Program-made: the position numbers and the translations under genes
The notes under the pieces: generated by a model
Databases searched by the model: none
The model's input: the letters and a program-made list of their open reading frames with translations, nothing else
What the model was told of the DNA's origin: nothing
DNA from: Aurantimonas aggregata
GTDB lineage: Bacteria; Pseudomonadota; Alphaproteobacteria; Rhizobiales; Rhizobiaceae
Reading direction: 5' to 3'
Length of the DNA stretch: 64,000 nt
Assembly (NCBI RefSeq): GCF_010500835.1
Contig: NZ_JAAAMJ010000009.1
Coordinates: 1-64,000, forward strand
Shown: positions 51,498-62,256 of the stretch, piece after piece
Position numbering within the stretch: the first letter of the stretch is position 1
Layout: every line of letters begins with the position of its first letter

Positions 51498-52814
51498 TCA
51501 GCGGTAGTAGCGCTGTGCCCGCCGCTCGGCGTTGGCCATGGCTTCATCGGCCGTCCGCTGGCCGGTGACCGCTTCGGCAAACATGTCGACCAGGACGTAG
51601 TCCGCCATCGTGCCGGCCGAGGCCGCCCCGAGCGGACCCGCATAGCCGTTCGGCCGCAGGGTCTCCGACGCCCGTGCGTAGGGCGCGTGGATCGGGTTCG
51701 AGGTCCAGATCGGATTGTCGGCAAAGGCCTTCAGCGGCTGGCAGCAATAGGCGCTGGCGCCCTCGATCCAGGCGTTCATCTGCTCGGCCTGGTACATGAA
51801 GTCGATATAGGCCTTGGCCGCCTGCGGGTACGCGGTGTGGCTGAAGATCGACAGGGTCGACGTCTGGTGCAGCTCGACCGGCTCGCCGAGCGGGCCGACC
51901 GGGAAGTTCACCGTGCGGATGTCCTCGGCGATCTCGGCCATGGCCGGGTCCTTGGTCGCGGCGTAATAGAGCGAGACGCCGTTGGCCGTCAGCGACACCT
52001 GGCCGGCCAGGAAGGCGCGGTTGTTGTTGATGTCGAGCCAGCTCTCGGTGCCGGGAATGAACGTCGCGTAGAGCTTCTGGGCATATTCGATCGCGGCCTT
52101 GGTCTCGGGGCTGTTGATCGTGACGTTGCCCTCTTCGTCGACCATCTTGCCGCCGTGGCTCCACAGCAGCCAATGGGCATAGTTGTTGCCGTCGCCGACC
52201 GCCTTGCCGTGCGGGAATCCGGCCGGCGTGCCCTTTTCCTTGAGCGCCGTGCAGAGCGCCAGGAAGCCGTCGGTATCGGTCGGAAACTCCTCGAACCCGG
52301 CCGCCTTCATGTGGCTGTCGCGGTAGCAGATGGCGTTGCCGATGGCGCAAAGCGGCACGGCGATGAACTTGTCGCCCTGCTTGGCGTAGCCTTCGAGACC
52401 CTCGTACCAGCCGCCATGCTGCTCGCCGAGCGCGGTGGCGAGGTCGGTCACGTCGACCAGCTTGTCGGGATACTGGAACGGATCGTCGAACCAGCTCATC
52501 ACCATGTCCGGGCCGGAGCCGACATTCGCCGCGACGGCGGCCTTCGGACGCACGTCCTCCCAGCTTTCCTGGTCGATCTGCACCTGGACGCCCGTCGCGT
52601 CGGTAAAGGCCTGGGTGTTGGCGTTCCAGGCGGCTTCCTCGCCGGCGACGAACGGTACCCAGCGCAAGAGGCGCAGCGTGGCGCCCTCCTCGGGCGTGAA
52701 GCGCGCGGCGGCGTCCTGCGCCAGAGCCCTCGTGATGCCGAACCGGTCGCCCAGAGCGACACCGGCGGCGATGCCGGCAGTGCCTGCCAGCAGCGTTCTG
52801 CGATTGATCGTCAT
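51498..52814 (-). CDS. CUT1 ABC transporter substrate-binding protein (Tat-exported)
   Basis: A 438-residue periplasmic binding protein of the MalE/UgpB group. The N-terminus MTINRRTLLAGTAGIAAGVALG is a Tat-type signal with the twin arginine, ending near RALAQD. The mature part shows a typical order for the group: ATLRLLRWVPFVAGEEAAWNANTQAF, WYEGLEGYAKQGDKFIAVPLCAIGNAICYRD, FPHGKAVGDGNNYAHWLLW and YIDFMYQAEQMNAWIEGA. Tat export suggests folding or cofactor binding in the cytoplasm. The ligand is unknown. Confidence 0.9.
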   Translation of the reverse strand: MTINRRTLLAGTAGIAAGVALGDRFGITRALAQDAAARFTPEEGATLRLLRWVPFVAGEEAAWNANTQAFTDATGVQVQIDQESWEDVRPKAAVAANVGSGPDMVMSWFDDPFQYPDKLVDVTDLATALGEQHGGWYEGLEGYAKQGDKFIAVPLCAIGNAICYRDSHMKAAGFEEFPTDTDGFLALCTALKEKGTPAGFPHGKAVGDGNNYAHWLLWSHGGKMVDEEGNVTINSPETKAAIEYAQKLYATFIPGTESWLDINNNRAFLAGQVSLTANGVSLYYAATKDPAMAEIAEDIRTVNFPVGPLGEPVELHQTSTLSIFSHTAYPQAAKAYIDFMYQAEQMNAWIEGASAYCCQPLKAFADNPIWTSNPIHAPYARASETLRPNGYAGPLGAASAGTMADYVLVDMFAEAVTGQRTADEAMANAERRAQRYYR

Positions 52815-52941
52815 GCTGTTTCCTCCTCTTGCGCGGAAGCGTTCCGGCTTGTGCCGCCGGCGGGCTCCCGCTGCCGCCGCGGCTTTTCCTGCTGCGACCG
52901 ACGCTCCCCCTCCTCCAAGGGCGCACGACGGCCGTTACGCA

Positions 52942-54006
<1,065 letters not shown>

Positions 54007-54093
54007 GCGCTTCCTCACCCAAAGCGGACGTATTCTTGTCGTTGGGCGGCATACTGTCCGCTAAGCTGCGGTCGCGCAACTGCCTCCGGCAAA

Positions 54094-54106
54094 TAATGTA
54101 TACGTC
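54094..54106. promoter_or_regulatory. GTATAC-type operator, copy 2 (TAATGTATACGTC)
   Basis: Identical over 13 bases to the element at 41382-41394. It lies in the 127-base gap between the BCCT gene and the CUT1 transporter operon, in front of the latter. Confidence 0.6.
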
Positions 54107-54133
54107 GGTTACGGGCTGCTCGGAGCGGTATCC

Positions 54134-55765
54134 TCAGCTCTCGGTGGCAAGCTTCGGCGGCCCCTTCAGCGCCTCCTCGCCGGCATAGGCATCCGGCAGA
54201 TTGGCCTCGGCCTCCTGCTCGGTCCGGTACCACTGGTTGTAGCGGTATATCACCAGCTTATCCCGGCCGAGCCCGCGCAACAGGCCGTACATCATCAGGA
54301 TGATGACGAAGGCGAAGGGGAAACCCGCCACCACGGCGGCCGCCTGCAGCGCGTTGAGGCCGCCTGCCGCCAGCAGCACCGCGGCGATGCAGCCTTCGGT
54401 GATCGCCCAGAACATCCGCTGGATCTTCGGCGGGTTGGCGTCGCCGCCGGCGGTCAGCATGTCGATGACGAAGCTGCCGCTGTCGGAGGAGGTGACGAAC
54501 CACATCACGATCATCACCATGATCACGCAGGAGATCACGCCGGAGAACGGGAAGAAGTCGAGCAGCGCGAAGATGGCGTTGCCGTAGCTTTCCTTCGTCG
54601 CCTCGATCAGCCCCGGATCGCCGGCGAGTTCGAGATTGAGCGCCGTGCCGCCGAAGGCGGTGAACCAGAAGAACAGGATCGACGTGGGCACCAGCAGCAC
54701 GCCCAGGATGAACTCGCGGACGGTGCGGCCCCGCGAGATGCGGGCGATGAAGATGCCGACGAAGGGCGACCAGGAGATCCACCAGGCCCAGTAGAAGATC
54801 GTCCAGTCGACCTGCCAGTTGGTGCCCGAATAGGCTTCGCTCCACGTGCCGAAGGTGATCAGCCCGGCGACGTAATTGCCGACATTCTCGACGAAGCTGT
54901 CGAAGATGTAGAGGGTCGGCCCGGTGACGACGATGAAGGCGAGCAGCGCGAAGCTGAGCGAGATGTTGAGGTTGGAGATCCGCTTGATGCCGCCGTCGAG
55001 GCCGAGCATCACCGAGATCGTCGCCAGCCCGGTGATGCCGGCGATCAGCGCGATCTGCACGATCAGGCTGTCCCCCACCCCGAACACGATGCCGAGCCCG
55101 GCATTGATCTGCATGACGCCGAGCCCGAGCGAGGTGACGATGCCGAACATCGTGCCGAACACCGCGAGGATATCGACCGTATGGCCGATCGGCCCGTAGA
55201 TGCGTTCGCCGATCAGCGGGTAGAGCGCCGAGCGCACCGACAGCGGCAGGCCGTTGCGGTAGTGGAAATAGGCGAGCGACAGGCCGACGATGCCGTATAT
55301 CGCCCAGCCATGCAGGCCCCAGTGCAGGAACGACAGGACCATCGCCTGCTTGGCGGCCTCGATCGTCTCGGGCTCGCCCATCGGCGGCGCGAAGAAGTGG
55401 AACAGCGGCTCGGAAACCGCCCAATAGAGCAGCCCGATGCCGATGCCGGCACTGAACAGCATCGCCGTCCAGGACATGAGGCCATATTCCGGCGACTCCG
55501 TCTGGGCGCCGAGACGCACGTCGCCGAAGCGGCTGAAGGCCAGATAGATGCAGAGACCAAGCGCAAGGTTCGTCGTCAGGATCAGGAACCAGCCGAAATA
55601 GTCGGCGATACCGGCCTGCGCGCCCGTGAAGATCGTCGACGCCAGATCGTTGAACAAGGCGCCGAACACGATGAAGCCGAGGATGAGAATAGCGGAGATG
55701 GTGAAGACGGGTCGACTGACGTTCGGAAACGGCCCGAGCCGCCCGGTCTTTACCTTGGTCGCCAT
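54134..55765 (-). CDS. BCCT family transporter (betaine/choline/carnitine)
   Basis: This 543-residue protein has twelve predicted membrane helices and the BCCT signature YWAWWISWSPFVGIFIARISRGRTVREF (about residues 325-352). The aromatic residues in it form the trimethylammonium site of the family. GIGIGLLYWAVSEPLFHF and SSDSGSFVIDMLTAGG are further hallmarks. The N- and C-terminal tails are short, so there is no obvious osmosensing extension as in BetP. It may take up glycine betaine, choline, carnitine or a related zwitterion. It is alone, with a long gap to the next gene. Confidence 0.93.
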   Translation of the reverse strand: MATKVKTGRLGPFPNVSRPVFTISAILILGFIVFGALFNDLASTIFTGAQAGIADYFGWFLILTTNLALGLCIYLAFSRFGDVRLGAQTESPEYGLMSWTAMLFSAGIGIGLLYWAVSEPLFHFFAPPMGEPETIEAAKQAMVLSFLHWGLHGWAIYGIVGLSLAYFHYRNGLPLSVRSALYPLIGERIYGPIGHTVDILAVFGTMFGIVTSLGLGVMQINAGLGIVFGVGDSLIVQIALIAGITGLATISVMLGLDGGIKRISNLNISLSFALLAFIVVTGPTLYIFDSFVENVGNYVAGLITFGTWSEAYSGTNWQVDWTIFYWAWWISWSPFVGIFIARISRGRTVREFILGVLLVPTSILFFWFTAFGGTALNLELAGDPGLIEATKESYGNAIFALLDFFPFSGVISCVIMVMIVMWFVTSSDSGSFVIDMLTAGGDANPPKIQRMFWAITEGCIAAVLLAAGGLNALQAAAVVAGFPFAFVIILMMYGLLRGLGRDKLVIYRYNQWYRTEQEAEANLPDAYAGEEALKGPPKLATES

Positions 55766-56281
55766 GCTTCACGTCCCCGTTGGTGGCCGGCGCCCGCTGC
55801 GCCCCCTTCTGCGAAGTGGCGGAGATGCCGCAAAAGCCAAGGGTTCCGACCGGGAAAGCTGTCGCAAGGGCTGTTTCGGCGTCGGTTTTCGGAAAACAGC
55901 GCCAGCAGGAGGGCGTCGCGCCCTCCGGGTGGCCGGCAGGGACGCTGATCGGATTGCCTTGGCACCGGTCGCTGTCGGTGAGCGTCTGTTCGCTCGTGCG
56001 GCAACCTGCGACCGCTAAACCGGGCGAGCAGCCACCGTGCTGCTCCAGCGGAAGCGGACAGCTCTATCGTACTTGTATTTGTTGCGCTGCAGCAAACATG
56101 ACCACTCTCCATGTTGCAGGGCAATATAATGCAGCAGTCGGAGTGGCTTCATCCGAAAGTACTATAGGCGAAGCGGCTTTACTCGTGGACGATACGCGTC
56201 ATCCGGTCAGGTTGGCGGCAGGCGGTCGATGCGTCGTGCCTCCGCTCATAAGGTCGGAATGGGATAATCGGGAGGTGACTA
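55766..56281. other. Intergenic region between the BCCT gene and the HAAT transporter operon
   Basis: No gene is supported in these 516 bases. The part from 56041 to 56170 is distinctly AT-richer and holds repeated TGCAGCA-like words. These are a bulged palindrome around GCTGCAGC (about 56078-56098), and TGTTGCA (56112-56118) facing TGCAGCA (56130-56136) with TATAAT between. This looks like a regulated promoter of the plus-strand transporter operon, but no well-placed -35 box is seen. GGGAGGTGA is a good ribosome site just before 56282. Confidence 0.5.
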
Positions 56282-57640
56282 ATGGCTTTTTACAAGGACG
56301 GATGGACCCGTCGTCGACTGCTGACCACCGGCGCCGGCCTCACGGCCGGCCTCGCCATGCCGCATGTCTTCACGCGCGGGGCCTGGGCGCAGGATCAGGC
56401 ATTCTGCAACAACCCGTCCGGTAGCACCGTGACGCTCGGCTTCAACGTTCCGCAATCCGGCCCGTACGCGGACGAGGGTGCGGACGAGCTGCGCGCCTTC
56501 CAGCTGGCGGTCAAGCACCTGAACGGCGAAGGCGACGGCGGCATGCTGTCGACGATGCAGCCGTCCAACCTCAAGGGCAACGGCATCCTGGGCAAGAAGG
56601 TCGCCTTCGTGACCGGCGACACCCAGACCAAGTCCGACGCGGCGCGCGCCTCGGCCAAGCGGATGATCGAGGCCGACAAGGCGATCATGATCTCCGGCGG
56701 CTCGTCCTCGGGCGTCGCCGTGGCGGTGCAGTCGCTGTGCCAGGACATGGGCGTGGTGTTCATGGCCGGCCTGACCCATTCCAACGACACCACCGGCAAG
56801 GACAAGCGGCGCTATGGCTTCCGCCACTTCTTCAATGCCTACATGTCGGGCGAGGCGCTCGGCCCGATCCTCGCCGAGGAATACGGCACGGATCGCCGCG
56901 CCTACCACCTGACCGCCGACTACACCTGGGGCTGGACGCAGGAAGAGTCGATCAAGAACGCCACCGAGACGCTCGGCTGGGAAACCGTGCAGGCCGTACG
57001 CACCCCGCTCGGCGCCGGCGACTTCTCGCAGTATCTGACGCCGGTCCTGAACTCGGGCGCCGACGTGCTGATCCTGAACCATTACGGCGGCGACATGGTC
57101 AACTCGCTGCGCCAGGCCGTCACCCAGTTCGACATGCGCTCCAAGCAGGCCAACGGCAAGGACTTCCAGATCGTCGTGCCGCTGTTCTCGGAGCTCATGG
57201 CGCAGGGCGCCGGCGAAGCGGTGAAGGGCATTCTGGGCACCGCGAACTGGGACTGGAAGCTCGACAACGCCTCCACCCAGGCCTTCTCCAAGTCGTTCGG
57301 CGAGGAATTCGGCAGCCCGCCGTCGCAGGCCGCCCACACCTGCTACGTCCAGACGCTGCTCTACGCCAACGCGGCGGAGACGGCCGGCACGTTCTACCCG
57401 CCGGAGCTGATCAAGGCGCTGGAAGGCTTCGAGTTCGACGGCATGGGCAACGGTCCGACGCTCTACCGCGCCGAGGATCACCAGTGCTTCAAGGACGTGC
57501 TCGTCGTTCGCGGCAAGGAGGCGCCGACCAACCAGTTCGACCTGATGGAGATCGTCAAGGTCGTGCCGCGCGACGACGTCACCTACGACGCCTCGATATT
57601 CGGTGGCGAGCTCGGTCCATACGACGCCAAGGAATGCTGA
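56282..57640 (+). CDS. HAAT-family ABC transporter substrate-binding protein (Tat-exported)
   Basis: A 452-residue periplasmic binding protein of the branched-chain amino acid/amide (LivJ/UrtA) type. The signal has three arginines followed by LLTTGAGLTAGLAMP, a Tat-type start, with cleavage near RGAWAQD. The mature part contains TVTLGFNVPQSGPYADEGADELRAFQLAVKHLN and ISGGSSSGVAVAVQSLCQDMGVVFMAGLTHSNDTT, and an extended C-terminal half with YHLTADYTWGWTQEESIKNATETLGWE. Its length exceeds LivJ by about 80 residues, as in amide-type binders. The ligand is unknown. It heads a five-gene transporter operon. Confidence 0.9.
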   Translation: MAFYKDGWTRRRLLTTGAGLTAGLAMPHVFTRGAWAQDQAFCNNPSGSTVTLGFNVPQSGPYADEGADELRAFQLAVKHLNGEGDGGMLSTMQPSNLKGNGILGKKVAFVTGDTQTKSDAARASAKRMIEADKAIMISGGSSSGVAVAVQSLCQDMGVVFMAGLTHSNDTTGKDKRRYGFRHFFNAYMSGEALGPILAEEYGTDRRAYHLTADYTWGWTQEESIKNATETLGWETVQAVRTPLGAGDFSQYLTPVLNSGADVLILNHYGGDMVNSLRQAVTQFDMRSKQANGKDFQIVVPLFSELMAQGAGEAVKGILGTANWDWKLDNASTQAFSKSFGEEFGSPPSQAAHTCYVQTLLYANAAETAGTFYPPELIKALEGFEFDGMGNGPTLYRAEDHQCFKDVLVVRGKEAPTNQFDLMEIVKVVPRDDVTYDASIFGGELGPYDAKEC

Positions 57641-57827
57641 CCAGTCGCTGATATCATCCGGTCGCCGGCAGAAATTCCGGCGGCCGTTCACGTCCGAGAA
57701 CAAGACGATTTCGTGCCGGCCTCAAAGGCGACGGCACCGCACGGCAACCGCAATGCCGCTCGCCAAGGGCCGCGTTCGCAGCCCCCGACGCCATGAAGCG
57801 GCAACCCACGGAGCGACCCAAGGGCAC

Positions 57828-58841
57828 ATGGACGCCATCATTCTCCAGATCCTCAACGGCCTCGACAAGGGTGGGGCCTATGCGCTCATCGCCCTCGGCC
57901 TGACCCTCATCTTCGGCACGCTCGGCGTGGTCAATTTCGCCCACGGCGCCCTCTTCATGCTCGGCGCCTTCTGCGCCGTGACCTTCTCGATGGTGCTGTC
58001 GACCTCCGAACGCGTCCGCGACGAGAGCGTCACCTTCTTCGAGGCCTACAAGGAAGTGCCCTATCTCGAGATCTGGTTCGGCGAAACCGGCCGCACGATC
58101 CTCGACTGGTCGGTGCCCCTGTCGATGCTCCTGGCGATCCCCTTCATGCTGCTGGTCGGGCTGGCGATGGAGCGGGGCCTGATCCGCTATTTCTACAAGC
58201 GCAGCCACGCCGAGCAGATCCTCGTGACCTTCGGTCTCGCCATCGTGCTGCAGGAGCTCGTCAAGCATTATTTCGGCGCCAACCCGATCCCGTTGACGGC
58301 ACCACCGGCCTTCGCCGGCAGCGCCGACATCGGCCAGTGGTTCGGTGTCTCCGGCCTCAGCTATCCGATGTGGCGGATCATCTACTTCCTGTTCTCGCTC
58401 GCCGTCATCGGCGCGGTCTTCGCCTTCCTGCAGCTGACGACGTTCGGCATGGTGGTGCGCGCCGGCATGGCTGACCGCGAGACGGTCGGCCTGCTCGGCA
58501 TCAATATCGGCCGCAAGTTCTCGATCGTCTTCGGCCTGGCGGCCGTCGTCGCGGGGCTCGCCGGCGTCATGTACACGCCGATCCTGTCGCCCAGCTACCA
58601 TCTGGGCATGGACTTCCTGGTCCTGTCCTTCGTCGTCGTCGTTGTCGGCGGCATGGGCTCGCTGGGCGGCGCGGTGGTCGCCGGCTTCCTGCTCGGGATC
58701 CTGCAGTCCTTCTCCTCGATGACCGAAATCAAGGCCATCGTGCCGGGCATCGACCAGATCATCATCTACCTTGTCGCCGTCGTCGTCCTGCTGGTTCGCC
58801 CGCGGGGACTGATGGGCCGCAAGGGCGTCATGGAGGCCTGA
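57828..58841 (+). CDS. HAAT ABC transporter permease, LivH type
   Basis: A 337-residue permease. ILNGLDKGGAYALIALGLTLIFGTLGVVNFAHGALFMLGAF is the classic LivH beginning. GMVVRAGMADRETVGLLGINIGRKFSIVFGLAAVVAGLAGVMY is the conserved cytoplasmic loop region. A soluble insertion at about 55-85 between the first helices is longer than in E. coli LivH. The ATG at MDAIILQ is preferred to the long upstream frame, which runs through the 187-base gap after the binding-protein gene. That gap may hold a processing signal. Confidence 0.93.
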   Translation: MDAIILQILNGLDKGGAYALIALGLTLIFGTLGVVNFAHGALFMLGAFCAVTFSMVLSTSERVRDESVTFFEAYKEVPYLEIWFGETGRTILDWSVPLSMLLAIPFMLLVGLAMERGLIRYFYKRSHAEQILVTFGLAIVLQELVKHYFGANPIPLTAPPAFAGSADIGQWFGVSGLSYPMWRIIYFLFSLAVIGAVFAFLQLTTFGMVVRAGMADRETVGLLGINIGRKFSIVFGLAAVVAGLAGVMYTPILSPSYHLGMDFLVLSFVVVVVGGMGSLGGAVVAGFLLGILQSFSSMTEIKAIVPGIDQIIIYLVAVVVLLVRPRGLMGRKGVMEA

Positions 58842-58844
58842 TCG

Positions 58845-60059
58845 ATGAACAGCGCCATCACCTCGAACGAACTCGGCGACACGCCGCACGAGACGACCCG
58901 CAAAAGCCGGGACAGCCGGCCCTTCTTCACGACGACGATCGGCGACTTCACCTTCACCGCGCTGTTCGCGGCGGCGGTGCTGACCATGCCGATCTGGCTC
59001 GCGCCGATCGGCGCCGGCTACCCGGACATCCTGCAGAAATTCGCGATCTTCGGGATCTTCGCGATCGGCTTCAACATCCTGTTCGGCTTCTCCGGATACC
59101 TGTCCTTCGGCCACGCGGCGTTCCTGGGCACCGGGTCCTACGCCGCCGTGTGGATGTTCAAGCTCCTGTCGATGAACGCGATCTTCGCGATTCCCTTCGC
59201 GATCATCGTGGCCGGCATCTTCGCGCTGGCCATCGGCTATATCTGCCTGCGCCGGTCCGGCATCTATTTCTCGATCCTGACCCTCGCCTTCGCGCAGATG
59301 TCCTACAATCTCGCCTATTCGGTGCTGACGCCGATCACCAACGGCGAGACAGGCCTGCAGATCTCGCGGTCCGATCCGCGCCTGATCGACCGGGCCCTCG
59401 GCGAGGCCGGCGCGAGCCTGCCGTCGCCGAACTTCTTCGGCATCGAGCTGCAGGGCTATCCGGGCTTCTATTTCTGCGCGATCCTGTTGATCCTCGGCTT
59501 CTTCCTGGCGCTGCGGATCCGCAACTCGACCTTCGGCCTGATGCTCTTCGCCATCAAGTCGAACCAGAACCGCATGGGCTACACCGGTTTTGCCTCGCGG
59601 CCCTATCTGCTCACCGCCTTCGTCATCTCCGGCATGTATGCCGGCCTGGCCGGCGGTCTCCTGGCGGTGACCGACCCGCTGGCCGGTGCCGACCGGATGC
59701 AGTGGACGGCTTCGGGCGAGGTGGTGCTGATGACCATCCTCGGCGGCGTCGGGACGCTGCTCGGCCCGGTGATCGGTGCGGCGGTGATGAAGTATCTCGA
59801 GCAGATCTTCTCCTCCTTCAACGACAACTTCCTCTACCGGACCTTCGACTTCCTGCCGGACTGGGCCCAGACCGTCGCGGTCGAGATCACCAGTCCCTTC
59901 GTCGGCGAGGGCTGGCACCTGACGCTCGGCCTCCTGTTCATGGTCATCGTCATCTTCCTGCCGGGCGGCATCATGGAGGGCATGCGCCGCATCACCGGCC
60001 TGTTCCGCAAGTCGAAGACGGCGGACGAGACCGACCATGCCCGCATGAAGCACGAGTAG
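58845..60059 (+). CDS. HAAT ABC transporter permease, LivM type
   Basis: A 404-residue permease with a charged 35-residue N-terminus and about nine helices. [39 protein letters not shown] is the LivM signature. [43 protein letters not shown] is the conserved loop and [20 protein letters not shown] the late block. It begins three bases after the LivH stop and is translated with it. It forms the channel together with LivH. Confidence 0.93.
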   Translation: MNSAITSNELGDTPHETTRKSRDSRPFFTTTIGDFTFTALFAAAVLTMPIWLAPIGAGYPDILQKFAIFGIFAIGFNILFGFSGYLSFGHAAFLGTGSYAAVWMFKLLSMNAIFAIPFAIIVAGIFALAIGYICLRRSGIYFSILTLAFAQMSYNLAYSVLTPITNGETGLQISRSDPRLIDRALGEAGASLPSPNFFGIELQGYPGFYFCAILLILGFFLALRIRNSTFGLMLFAIKSNQNRMGYTGFASRPYLLTAFVISGMYAGLAGGLLAVTDPLAGADRMQWTASGEVVLMTILGGVGTLLGPVIGAAVMKYLEQIFSSFNDNFLYRTFDFLPDWAQTVAVEITSPFVGEGWHLTLGLLFMVIVIFLPGGIMEGMRRITGLFRKSKTADETDHARMKHE

Positions 60060-60069
60060 GAAAGCCGAC

Positions 60070-60825
60070 ATGGACATTCTCACCATCAACGGCGTCAGCA
60101 AGCGCTTCGGCGGCCTCAAGGCCCTCGACAACGTCAATCTCAAGGTCAAGGAAGGCACGGTCCACGCGATCATCGGGCCGAACGGCGCTGGCAAGTCGAC
60201 CCTGCTCAACACGCTCGTCGGCCGGCTCGTGCCGGACGAGGGTACCGTCGAGTTCGACGGCGCGCCGCTGCTCGGGCACAAGCCGCACCAGATCAACCAG
60301 GCCGGCATTGCCCGGGTGTTCCAGACGCCGGAGACCTTCGCCGAACTGACGGTGATGGAAAACGTCATGATCCCGGCCTTCGCCCGCAAGGACGGAGCGT
60401 TCCGGATCAATCTCTGGGGCCGCGCCAACGACCGGCGCGTCGTGCTGGAGGAGGCCGAGGAAATCCTCGAGGACCTCAACCTGACCGCCCAGCGCCACCA
60501 GCGCGTCGATTCCATGTCGCGCGGCGACAAGCGGCGGCTGGAACTGGCCATGTGCCTCGTTCAGCGGCCGAAGCTGCTGCTGCTCGACGAGCCGACCGCC
60601 GGCATGTCGCGGGCCGACACCAACAACACCGTCGATCTTCTGAAGAAGATCGCCAAGCGCGGCATCACCAAGGTGATCATCGAGCACGACATGCACGTCG
60701 TGTTCTCGCTGGCCTCGACCGTCAGCGTGATGGCGCAGGGCACGGTCATCGCGGAAGGCACGCCCGAGGCGATCAAGGCCGATCCGCGCGTCCAGGAAGC
60801 CTATCTCGGGGGAGCCCACCTATGA
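60070..60825 (+). CDS. HAAT ABC transporter ATP-binding protein, LivG type
   Basis: A 251-residue ATPase with Walker A GPNGAGKST at about 37-45, FQTPETFAELTVMENVMIPAF after the Q-loop, signature MSRGDKRRLELAMCLVQRP and Walker B LLLLDEPTAGMSRADT. The signature starts MSRGD instead of LSGGQ, a variant seen in some LivG proteins. The C-terminal EAYLGG is family-typical. It lies 11 bases after LivM and overlaps LivF by four. Confidence 0.94.
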   Translation: MDILTINGVSKRFGGLKALDNVNLKVKEGTVHAIIGPNGAGKSTLLNTLVGRLVPDEGTVEFDGAPLLGHKPHQINQAGIARVFQTPETFAELTVMENVMIPAFARKDGAFRINLWGRANDRRVVLEEAEEILEDLNLTAQRHQRVDSMSRGDKRRLELAMCLVQRPKLLLLDEPTAGMSRADTNNTVDLLKKIAKRGITKVIIEHDMHVVFSLASTVSVMAQGTVIAEGTPEAIKADPRVQEAYLGGAHL

Positions 60826-61598
60826 GCGAGACGCTGGACACCACCCGCCCGCACGGCCGGAGCGCGCCTGCCGAGACGGTTCGGACCGCCGGCCAGCCCT
60901 TCTTCGCGGCCCGCGACCTGCACGCCTATTACGGCGAGAGCTACATCGTGCAGGGCGTCTCCTTCGAGGTCAACGAGGGCGAGATCGTCGCGCTTCTCGG
61001 CCGCAACGGCGCCGGCAAGACCTCGACCCTGCGCACCATCGCGCGGGCCGGAACGCCGCTGCTCAAGCACGGAGAGATCTGGCTCGACGGCCAGCCGCTG
61101 CACACCATGCAGAGCTTCGAGGCCGCCCGGCTCGGCGTCCAGCTGGTGCCCGAGGACCGGCGCATCATCGCCGGCCTGACCGTCGAGGAGAACCTGAAGC
61201 TCGCCCAGATTGAACCACCGATCGGCTGGAGCCTCGAGCGGATCTACGAGCATTTCCCGCGGCTGGCGGAGCGACGCAACCAGGACGGCATCACCATGTC
61301 CGGCGGCGAGCAGCAGATGCTGGCGGTCGCGCGGGCGCTCGCCCGCGAGGTCAAGCTGCTGCTCCTGGACGAGCCCTACGAGGGCCTCGCCCCGGTCATC
61401 GTGCAGGAGATCGAGCGGATCCTCGAAGAGATCAAGCAGCTCGGCATCACCACGATCCTGGTCGAGCAGAACGCCATCGCCGCCCTGCACCTGGCCGACC
61501 GCGCGATCATCCTGGAAATGGGCGAGATCGTCTTCGACGGCACCGCCCAGCAGATCATCGACGACAAGGAAATGCGCCTGCAATACCTCGCCGTCTGA
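60822..61598 (+). CDS. HAAT ABC transporter ATP-binding protein, LivF type
   Basis: A 258-residue ATPase. After a 25-residue polar N-terminal tail not usual in LivF, it has LHAYYGESYIVQGVSFEVNEGEIVALLGRNGAGKTSTLRTI (Walker A), the LivF-typical VPEDRRIIAGLTVEENL, signature MSGGEQQMLAVARAL and Walker B LLLLDEPYEGLAPVIV. The ATGA overlap with LivG shows coupling. A bidirectional terminator follows. Confidence 0.94.
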   Translation: MSETLDTTRPHGRSAPAETVRTAGQPFFAARDLHAYYGESYIVQGVSFEVNEGEIVALLGRNGAGKTSTLRTIARAGTPLLKHGEIWLDGQPLHTMQSFEAARLGVQLVPEDRRIIAGLTVEENLKLAQIEPPIGWSLERIYEHFPRLAERRNQDGITMSGGEQQMLAVARALAREVKLLLLDEPYEGLAPVIVQEIERILEEIKQLGITTILVEQNAIAALHLADRAIILEMGEIVFDGTAQQIIDDKEMRLQYLAV

Positions 61599-61618
61599 TC
61601 CGCTTCGAAATGCCCCCG

Positions 61619-61648
61619 GAAAGGACGCGGTTCCCGTCACGTCCTTTC
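61619..61648. terminator. Bidirectional terminator between livF and the cupin gene
   Basis: GAAAGGACG (61619-61627) pairs with CGTCCTTTC (61640-61648) over a 12-base loop. It lies in the 62-base gap between two converging genes. Confidence 0.6.
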
Positions 61649-61660
61649 GGACGCCTGTCG

Positions 61661-62143
61661 TCAGGTGGGTTCGCGGTCGTAATAGTCGACGTCCGATTCG
61701 GCGCGGAAGATCTTGTGCAGGCCGGGCTCGCCGTGGCGGCTTGTCGACACGCTGATCTTGCCGGAGTCCGGATACTCGCAGACGTCGATCTCGGCGCGCG
61801 TCGACACGGCGAGATAACGCATCGTCGTCGTTCCGGTGTTGACGATCTGGTGGGCAACGGCCGCACCGCCGGTGGGGCAGGCGATCACGTCGTACCGGCG
61901 GATGGGATAACGCTGATCCCCGAAACGCAGCTCGCCCTCCACTTCGAGGATCAGGAACATCTCCTCCTCGCCGTGATGGGGATGGAAGGGGCACTGCGCC
62001 TTGCCGGGCGGCAGGACGGTGAGATTGTAGCCGAGTTGGCGCGCGCCGATGGCGTCGCTGAACAGCGCGCGGCTCGACGTGTAGCGGCCGTTTTCCTCGA
62101 CATCGTCGAAGGTCACCTCATCGAGGTTGGCGATGGGCTTCAT
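61661..62143 (-). CDS. Cupin-domain protein
   Basis: A 160-residue single-domain cupin. Motif 1 (PFHPHHGEEEMFLILEVEGELRFG, about 52-75) carries the His, His, Glu metal ligands, and motif 2 (HQIVNTGTTTMRYLAVS) carries the last His. The C-terminal DVCEYPDSGKISVS and FRAESDVDYYDRE match a group often annotated as sugar-phosphate isomerase-like or dioxygenase-like cupins of unknown substrate. The ATG (MKPIANLDEV) has GGGAGAG in front. It converges with livF and may be functionally linked to it, but nothing proves that. Confidence 0.85.
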   Translation of the reverse strand: MKPIANLDEVTFDDVEENGRYTSSRALFSDAIGARQLGYNLTVLPPGKAQCPFHPHHGEEEMFLILEVEGELRFGDQRYPIRRYDVIACPTGGAAVAHQIVNTGTTTMRYLAVSTRAEIDVCEYPDSGKISVSTSRHGEPGLHKIFRAESDVDYYDREPT

Positions 62144-62256
62144 GGGGGCTCTCCCTCGCTCGACCGGGATCGCCCATGCGGCCCGGCGTGTCAGAAAGCC
62201 GTTATGGTGCGCATCAGCGCGTCGTCGATCCGGACGGATCGGCCGAGGCCCTGCCT

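Noticed and set aside
55958-55975. TTGGCACCGGTCGCTG as a sigma-54 promoter
   Set aside because: The spacing between GG and GC is eight bases; sigma-54 promoters need ten.
57654-60551. 965-codon open frame on the minus strand opposite the transporter genes
   Set aside because: It is antisense to livH, livM and part of livG, rich in His/Asp/Arg/Glu with no domain, and is the usual by-product of high-GC third codon positions.
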